NCBI GenBank assembly: GCA_016868295.1
Contig: VGHJ01000007.1
Span: forward strand, 1-64,000
From: Betaproteobacteria bacterium
GTDB lineage: Bacteria; Pseudomonadota; Gammaproteobacteria; Burkholderiales; Rhodocyclaceae
Length of the DNA: 64,000 nucleotides
Direction of reading: 5' to 3'
The translations under genes were made by a program, and so were the position numbers. This document shows, piece by piece, positions 58,085 through 64,000 of this stretch (within the stretch, counting starts at the first letter, position 1; each line of letters begins with the position of its first letter). The notes beneath the pieces are model-generated. The model worked only from the letters and a program-made list of their open reading frames with translations, had not been told where the DNA came from and did not search any database.

Positions 58085-61000
58085 TGCACCGATTCCTCCT
58101 TCTTCGCCGCCGTCTGCTGCTGGATCTTCTCCACCTTGGGATCGGCCCAGCCGCCGCTGATGGCGTATTCGAAGGCGAACATCTTGCCCAGGGGATCCTT
58201 GAGGATCTTCTGCGCCAACCAGGCGGCGGCGCCCACCGCCGGGTTGGCGATCATGGCGCCGACCGCCAGCGTTTCCGACAGCGCCGGCTCGACGCGCACG
58301 CGCAGGTTCTGCGTCTCGCCGGGGATGCTCGCCTCGCCCTTGATGTAGATGCTGGCCGACGGCCCCAGGATCTGCAGATCCTGGGTGCTGAGAACGCCGC
58401 GCGCCACCCTGGCGCTGCCGGAGATCGAGTCGAAGGCGAAGCCCTCGGTGAAGATGTCGCGGAAATCCAGCGTGATGCGCCGCGGCAGGGATTGCAGGCT
58501 GAGGATGCCGAGCAGGCGGCCGGCGCCGGGATCAAGCCTGTTGAACTGGCCGTTCGCCGCCTCGGCCTTCAGCGCGCCGTCCAGCGTGGCGTGGTCGATC
58601 TGCGTCGGCGTGCCGGCCCAGGAGACCTTGCCCTCCAGCTTCGCCGTGCCGCGCCTGACGGCGTGGGGGTAGCCGAGGCGCTCCAGCATCCGGCCGATGT
58701 CGGCGACGTCGAGCTTGAAATTGAGCTGCGTGCCCTGCTCGCGCCAGAGGCCGTCGGACTGCAGCGTGCCGTCCGGGCTGCCTATGGCGAGCTTGTCCAT
58801 CCGCCAGGCATTCGCCTCGTTGGTCGCCATCAGTTCCAGCCTGCCCAGCTTCCTGCCGCGCAGCGTGAAGCTGTCGGCGACGATGTCGAGGCCGGGCAGC
58901 TCGCGCAGCGGCTCTTCCTCGATGAGGGCGTAACCCGGCCGCGTGTCGTTGAGGCTGAACTGCTTCAGGCGCGCCGACAGGCGCCCCTTGCCGCCCTTCT
59001 TCCAGGCGAATTCTCCGGTGGCGTCCTGGCTCGCCACCTGGCCCTGCCAGGCATCGTCGGCCAGCGCCGCCTTCAGCGTCACCTCGTGGAAGGGCCGCGA
59101 AAAGGCGATCAGCTCGCCCACGCGCAGGTTGAGCGCAGTGACATGGAAGGGATCGCCGCCGTCGCCGCCGTGGGCGGGAAACTGGCTGCGCCAGAAGTCC
59201 GCGTTGAACGACGGCACGTTGGCCGCGACCAGCGTGCCCCGCTCGGGCAGGGCGGGCGGCTCGCCCATGCCGATGCCGATGGCGCCGCGCTCGACCGCCA
59301 TGCCGCCGCGCTCCTCCCGGCGCAGGAACTGCGCGGCCAGCACGCCGCCGAGGTGCAGGCGCACCTCGGCGCGCGCGCCGCCGCCGGCGGGCCCGCTGCT
59401 GCGCTCGAAGCGCAGCGGCAGCGTCTCGGTCGAGGTCTTGTTGAAGGGCGGCGGCAGGCTCGAAGCGATGCCCAGCAGGTTCGATTCGAACCTGGCGGTC
59501 GTCGTGCGGTTCTTCACCAGCACGCCGGCGCGCCAGGCCGTGCTGCCGGAGAGGTGCTCGAGCAGGCGGTGGTCGTGCGTCCTGCGCACGCTGGCGATGC
59601 TGAGGCTGCCCTGCGCATTGATCGCCACCGCGCCGTCGCCGCGCGTGGCGGCGTTGATGACGAGCGGCGAACCGAAAAGCTGCGCGCTCGCGTCCTTCAT
59701 GCTGACGCTGCTGCCGGTGAACTGCAGGCGGCCGCTCGCCTCGGTCAGCGGCGGCAGGTCGGGATCGAGCGTCAGTTCGTTCCTCACGAAGTGGTACTCG
59801 CCCTCGGTCAGGGTGTTGGACACCTTGCGCAGCGGGATGGTCAGCTTGAGCGCGAGCGTGCCGCTGCCCGTCGCGCGCATGCCTTCGGTGAAGCGGTCGA
59901 TGTTCTCCGACACCGGGCTGCTTTCGATGTAGCGCAGGAAGCCCGCCGTGGCGCCGGTGGCGCGCCCCTTGACGACGAGGATTTCCTCCGGCGCCTCGAG
60001 GTCGGCGATCTCGGCGCTGACGCCCGAGATGGCGACGTCGAAGATATTGCCCTTGTCGGCGCGGATCAGCATGCGCTTGCCTTCGAAGAGCAGGTCGCCC
60101 GTGATGTTGTCGATGCCCGGCCAGTCCGGCGAAAAGCGCAGCTGCGTGCCGGCCATCTTCGCGTCGACGCGGAAGATGCCGTCCTTGCCGTCGGCGAAGG
60201 GGAAGTGCTTGAGATCGCCCTTGAGCTGCAGGTTGGCGTTGTCGGCCCTGCCGCCGGTGATGGCCTCGCGCAGCCAGTTGCGCACGTCGCGGTTCACCAC
60301 CAGCGGCATGTAGCGCCACACCGCCGCGCCGTCGGCGCGGGTGAGGCGGCCGCTCAGGTCGATCTCGCCGGGCCCTTCCGCACGGGTGGCATAGCGGCCG
60401 CTGAAGCTGCCGTCGGCATCCTGGTTGCTGAAGGAGACGTTGTTCAACTGCAGCTCGACCTGCCCGCCGGCCATCTTCCAGTCGATCTTCGCCGCAAGCT
60501 GCTCGAATTCCTTGCGCGACGTGAACACCATGGGCAGGTCCAGCGTCACGTTGCGGCTCTGCAGGGTGAAGGTGCCGCCCTTCTCGTTGCCCTCGATGGT
60601 CCCCGTCAGGCCGGAAAACCCCGGAATGTAGGCGGCGGCATGCCGCTCCAGGTCCTCGAAGCGGGTGCGCAGGCTGTAGGCGGAGATCGCGCCGGGATCG
60701 CCGCGCCAGCCCGCCTTCAGGTCGTAGAGGCGGCCGGCCAGGGCGTAGTCGTCGAGATGCTTCTGCGAGGCCTCGTCGAGCGGCAGGAAGCCGACCAGCC
60801 GCCGCAGCGCGCCGAGGTCGAGGCCGTTGGCGGCGAGCTCGCCGCGCGCCGGCCGGTTGCCTTCGGTCGCCGTCCAGCGCAGGGCGAGGTCAGTGGGCGA
60901 AAGGGCGATGCCGTCCCGCGTGGCGAGCGTCAGCTTGCGCGTGGCGAACTCGAATCCGCCGGGGTGGCGGCTGCCGGAGACGCGGCCGTTGAGGGAGGCC

Positions 61001-61953
61001 AGGTCGAGCATGGGGCGGCCGCGCGCCAGACGCAGCTGCACGTCGCGCAGGGCGATGTCCGCCGTCATCGACTCCATCTGCATGTCGGCGAAGCCGAGCC
61101 ACAGGCGCATGCCGCCCGAGCCGCGCGGCAGTTCGACCGGGTAATCGACCCAGGCGCGCCAGCCGGCGAGATCGGCATAGTCGAGCTCGGCATACAGCTT
61201 GCCCGTCCAGGCCTCCAGCCGGTCGAGGTCGGCGCCGCGCAGGTCGCCGCGCACGTCGAGTCGCGCCGCCAGCGCCTGCGGCGGCAGGGCGGTCAGGCCG
61301 AAGCGATGGCGGCGGCCGTCGTTCTGCAGGGTAAAGTTGAGCTGGCGCAGCTCGAGCGGCGGCGCGCCGCGCTTCTCGTCCTCCCAGCGGATGGTGGCGT
61401 TGCGCACGACGACCCGCTTCTGCGCCAGCAGCCAGTCGGCGAAATCGCTGCCGCTCGCCTCGGTGTTGACCTGGATGCCGGCGATGAAGATGCGGCCGTT
61501 CCTGCCGCGGCGGATGCTCAGCGTCGGCGCATCGACCTCGAGCCGGTGCAGCACGAGCTGGCGGTGCCAGAGCGAGGACCAGGAGAGGTCGGTCTCGACC
61601 GTCTCGAAAGTCAGTCCCGGCCGGCCGGCGGCATCGTGGATGCTGAAGCCGCGCAGCGAGAGATGCGGGCGCAGGCCGTTCCAGTGGGTGTCGATGCGCC
61701 GGATGGTCACCGGCAGGCCGACCGCGCGGGAAATGCCGCGCGCGATGTCCTCGCGGTAGCTCTCGATGTTCGGCAGCACCGAGTAGCGCAGCGCCAGCAC
61801 GAGCAGGGCGAAGCCGAAGTAGCCGAGCCAGAACAGCCAGACGAGGGTACGGCGCAGCCAGGCGGGCAGCCAGGCCAAGCGCGCCAGGCGAGCCAGCCGT
61901 CGCAGGTTGCCCGGGCGTGCCGGTGCTGAGGTCGTGGTCGAGTTTTCTTGCAT
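58081..61953 (-). CDS. YhdP family protein (AsmA-like, DUF3971/TIGR02099)
   Basis: Large single-TM protein; ALRYSVLPNIESYREDIARGISRAVGLPVTIRRIDTHWNGLRPHLSLRG; conserved position beside the nitrilase/tldD genes; 61953 or 61968 as start. Confidence 0.88.
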   Translation of the reverse strand: MQENSTTTSAPARPGNLRRLARLARLAWLPAWLRRTLVWLFWLGYFGFALLVLALRYSVLPNIESYREDIARGISRAVGLPVTIRRIDTHWNGLRPHLSLRGFSIHDAAGRPGLTFETVETDLSWSSLWHRQLVLHRLEVDAPTLSIRRGRNGRIFIAGIQVNTEASGSDFADWLLAQKRVVVRNATIRWEDEKRGAPPLELRQLNFTLQNDGRRHRFGLTALPPQALAARLDVRGDLRGADLDRLEAWTGKLYAELDYADLAGWRAWVDYPVELPRGSGGMRLWLGFADMQMESMTADIALRDVQLRLARGRPMLDLASLNGRVSGSRHPGGFEFATRKLTLATRDGIALSPTDLALRWTATEGNRPARGELAANGLDLGALRRLVGFLPLDEASQKHLDDYALAGRLYDLKAGWRGDPGAISAYSLRTRFEDLERHAAAYIPGFSGLTGTIEGNEKGGTFTLQSRNVTLDLPMVFTSRKEFEQLAAKIDWKMAGGQVELQLNNVSFSNQDADGSFSGRYATRAEGPGEIDLSGRLTRADGAAVWRYMPLVVNRDVRNWLREAITGGRADNANLQLKGDLKHFPFADGKDGIFRVDAKMAGTQLRFSPDWPGIDNITGDLLFEGKRMLIRADKGNIFDVAISGVSAEIADLEAPEEILVVKGRATGATAGFLRYIESSPVSENIDRFTEGMRATGSGTLALKLTIPLRKVSNTLTEGEYHFVRNELTLDPDLPPLTEASGRLQFTGSSVSMKDASAQLFGSPLVINAATRGDGAVAINAQGSLSIASVRRTHDHRLLEHLSGSTAWRAGVLVKNRTTTARFESNLLGIASSLPPPFNKTSTETLPLRFERSSGPAGGGARAEVRLHLGGVLAAQFLRREERGGMAVERGAIGIGMGEPPALPERGTLVAANVPSFNADFWRSQFPAHGGDGGDPFHVTALNLRVGELIAFSRPFHEVTLKAALADDAWQGQVASQDATGEFAWKKGGKGRLSARLKQFSLNDTRPGYALIEEEPLRELPGLDIVADSFTLRGRKLGRLELMATNEANAWRMDKLAIGSPDGTLQSDGLWREQGTQLNFKLDVADIGRMLERLGYPHAVRRGTAKLEGKVSWAGTPTQIDHATLDGALKAEAANGQFNRLDPGAGRLLGILSLQSLPRRITLDFRDIFTEGFAFDSISGSARVARGVLSTQDLQILGPSASIYIKGEASIPGETQNLRVRVEPALSETLAVGAMIANPAVGAAAWLAQKILKDPLGKMFAFEYAISGGWADPKVEKIQQQTAAKKEESVQ
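61607..61616 (+). repeat. AAAGTCAGTC word, exact copy
   Basis: Direct reading; inside the yhdP gene. Confidence 0.9.
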
Positions 61954-62038
61954 CAATGGTCCGGGCATCGCGCCGCCTTGGTTACAATCGCGGCTGACGC
62001 CCATCGGCGATAGTGAATTCTACTCGTATAACGCTTAA

Positions 62039-64000
62039 ATGACCTCCCCGAACGACAACGCCGCCCTGCTCGGGCGCGTGCTGCCCCTCTCCCGCTTCCT
62101 GGCGCGCCTGGTCGACAGCCGGCCGGAAATCGGCGAGGAGTTGCACGCGATGCTGCAGCAGCCCTTCGACGCCCGTGCCATGCGCGAGTTCCTCGCCGCC
62201 GAGGCGGCCGAGGAGGCCACGCTGCGCCCCGGCCTGCGCTGCCTGCGCGCCCGCGTCATGGCGCGCATCGCCGCGCGCGACCTGGCCGGGCTGGCCGACC
62301 TCGCCGAAGTGACCGAGGCCATGACCACCCTGGCCGACGTCGCCGTCGGCCACGCCGCGGACGTGCTCACGGCGCAGCTCGCCGCGCGCCACGGCACGCC
62401 GCGCGGACCGGAGGGCGGCGCCCAGGAACTGATCGTCATCGGCATGGGCAAGCTGGGCGGGCGCGGGCTCAACGTCTCCTCGGACATCGACCTCATCTTC
62501 GTCTATGCCGAGGACGGCGAGACCGACGGCGCGGGCGCGCGCCTGTCGAATTTCGAGTTCTTCACGCGGCTCGGCCGCCAGTTGATCGGCGCGCTGGCCG
62601 AGATCACCGGCGACGGCCAGGTCTTCCGCGTCGACATACGCCTGCGCCCGAACGGCGACTCCGGCCCGCTGGTGGCGAGCTTCGACATGCTGGAGAACTA
62701 CTTCATCACCCAGGGGCGCGAGTGGGAGCGCTACGCCTGGATCAAGGCGCGGCCGCTGCGCGGCGCGCGCGGCGGGGACCTCGCCGCCCTGGCGCGACCC
62801 TTCATCTACCGCAAGTACCTCGACTTCGGCGCCATCAACGCCATGCGCGAGCTGCACGCGCAGATCCGCCGCGAGGTGGCGCGCAAGGACATGGCCGACA
62901 ACATCAAGCTCGGCCCCGGCGGCATCCGCGAGATCGAGTTCATCGCCCAGGTGTTCCAGCTCATCCGCGGCGGGCGCGACAAGGCGCTGCAGATCCGCCC
63001 CACCCTGCTCGTGCTGGCGCTGCTCGCCGAGCGCGGCATTCTCGGTGACGGCGCGGTGCGCGAGCTGGCCGCCGCCTACCGCTTCCTGCGCAAGCTGGAA
63101 CACCGCCTGCAGTACCTCGACGATGCGCAGACGCACATGCTGCCGGCGCGGGAAGAGGATCGCGAACTGATCGCGCGCGGCATGGGCGCGGCCTCCTACG
63201 CCGCCCTGCTCGAGGAGCTCGACGACCACCGCGCCAACGTCAGCCGCCACTTCGAGGCGGTCTTCGCCGACCCCAACCGCAAGGGCCACGACCTCGCCGC
63301 CGTCTGGCAGGGCTGCGAGAACGGCGCCGAGGCGGCGGAAGAACTCGGCCGCCTCGGTTACGGCGAGGCCAAATCCGGCGCGCGGCGCCTCGCCGGCATC
63401 CGCGGCGGCAACCGCTACCAGCAGATGCCGCCGGGCATCCGCGAGCGCTTCGACGCCCTCGTGCCGCGCCTGATCGAGGCGGCGGCGCAGACGCCCAACC
63501 CCGACGCCACGCTGGCGCGCGGCCTCGACCTGCTCGAAGCCATCAGCCGCCGCGCCGCCTACCTCGCCCTGCTGCAGCAGTACCCGCAGGCGCTGCACAA
63601 GGTGGCGCAGCTGGCGGGGGCCTCGAGCTGGGCGGCGACGTACCTGACGCGCCACCCGGTGCTGCTCGACGAGCTGCTCGACGCGCGCCTGCTCGAAGCC
63701 GTGCCCGACTGGGCCGCCTTCCGCGCCCAGCTGGCGCAGGAGCTCGACGAGCACGAGACCGACACCGAGCGGCAGATGGACATCATGCGCGAAGCCCATC
63801 ACGCCCAGGTGTTCCGCCTGCTGGCGCAGGACCTCGCCGGCCTGCTCACCGTGGAGAAGCAGGCCGACCATCTCTCCGAGCTGGCCGACATCATGCTCGA
63901 CCTCTCGCTGCGCCTGACCTGGCGCAAGCTGTTGAAGCGCCACCGCGAGGAGCCGAAATTCGCCGTCATCGCCTACGGCAAGCTGGGCGGCAAGGAGCTC
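62039..64000 (+). CDS. glnE: Bifunctional [glutamine synthetase] adenylyltransferase/deadenylyltransferase, truncated by window end
   Basis: ELIVIGMGKLGGRGLNVSSDIDLIFVYAEDGETDG, FRVDIRLRPNGDSG, KLGPGGIREIEFIAQVFQLIRGG; open to base 64000, absent from the ORF track. Confidence 0.94.
   Translation, partial: MTSPNDNAALLGRVLPLSRFLARLVDSRPEIGEELHAMLQQPFDARAMREFLAAEAAEEATLRPGLRCLRARVMARIAARDLAGLADLAEVTEAMTTLADVAVGHAADVLTAQLAARHGTPRGPEGGAQELIVIGMGKLGGRGLNVSSDIDLIFVYAEDGETDGAGARLSNFEFFTRLGRQLIGALAEITGDGQVFRVDIRLRPNGDSGPLVASFDMLENYFITQGREWERYAWIKARPLRGARGGDLAALARPFIYRKYLDFGAINAMRELHAQIRREVARKDMADNIKLGPGGIREIEFIAQVFQLIRGGRDKALQIRPTLLVLALLAERGILGDGAVRELAAAYRFLRKLEHRLQYLDDAQTHMLPAREEDRELIARGMGAASYAALLEELDDHRANVSRHFEAVFADPNRKGHDLAAVWQGCENGAEAAEELGRLGYGEAKSGARRLAGIRGGNRYQQMPPGIRERFDALVPRLIEAAAQTPNPDATLARGLDLLEAISRRAAYLALLQQYPQALHKVAQLAGASSWAATYLTRHPVLLDELLDARLLEAVPDWAAFRAQLAQELDEHETDTERQMDIMREAHHAQVFRLLAQDLAGLLTVEKQADHLSELADIMLDLSLRLTWRKLLKRHREEPKFAVIAYGKLGGKEL

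Overview
The window is a high-GC, gene-dense chromosomal segment, probably from a Rhodocyclales-like betaproteobacterium (taxonomy inferred from gene content only). I found no rRNA, tRNA, CRISPR, prophage or transposase gene. Left to right it carries: an aerobic CoA-thioester aromatic operon of the 2-aminobenzoyl-CoA/salicylyl-CoA type with MarR and RidA; a DEAD-box helicase; FNR and FAH; pntAB; CorA; PP2C; acyl-CoA ligase; prkA-yeaH-spoVR; glcDEF plus glycerate kinase; a kinase-USP fusion, YeiH-like transporter, 44-aa membrane protein and USP cluster; chrBA; an XRE regulator next to a broken toxin-like gene; an octaheme cytochrome/YeeE/rhodanese sulfur module; a CsoSCA-like carbonic anhydrase with two SulP transporters, CBS and SLC13; pduO, aroG, tldD, nitrilase, yhdP; and a truncated glnE that the ORF track misses. 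The most striking non-genic signal is the 10-mer AAAGTCAGTC. I count 8 exact and 7 one-mismatch copies on both strands, inside and between genes, which I propose as a possible uptake-sequence-like word. Palindromic repeats are also notable: one element appears to have inserted at, and duplicated, the start codon of the DEAD-box helicase gene, and another sits in-frame inside glcE.
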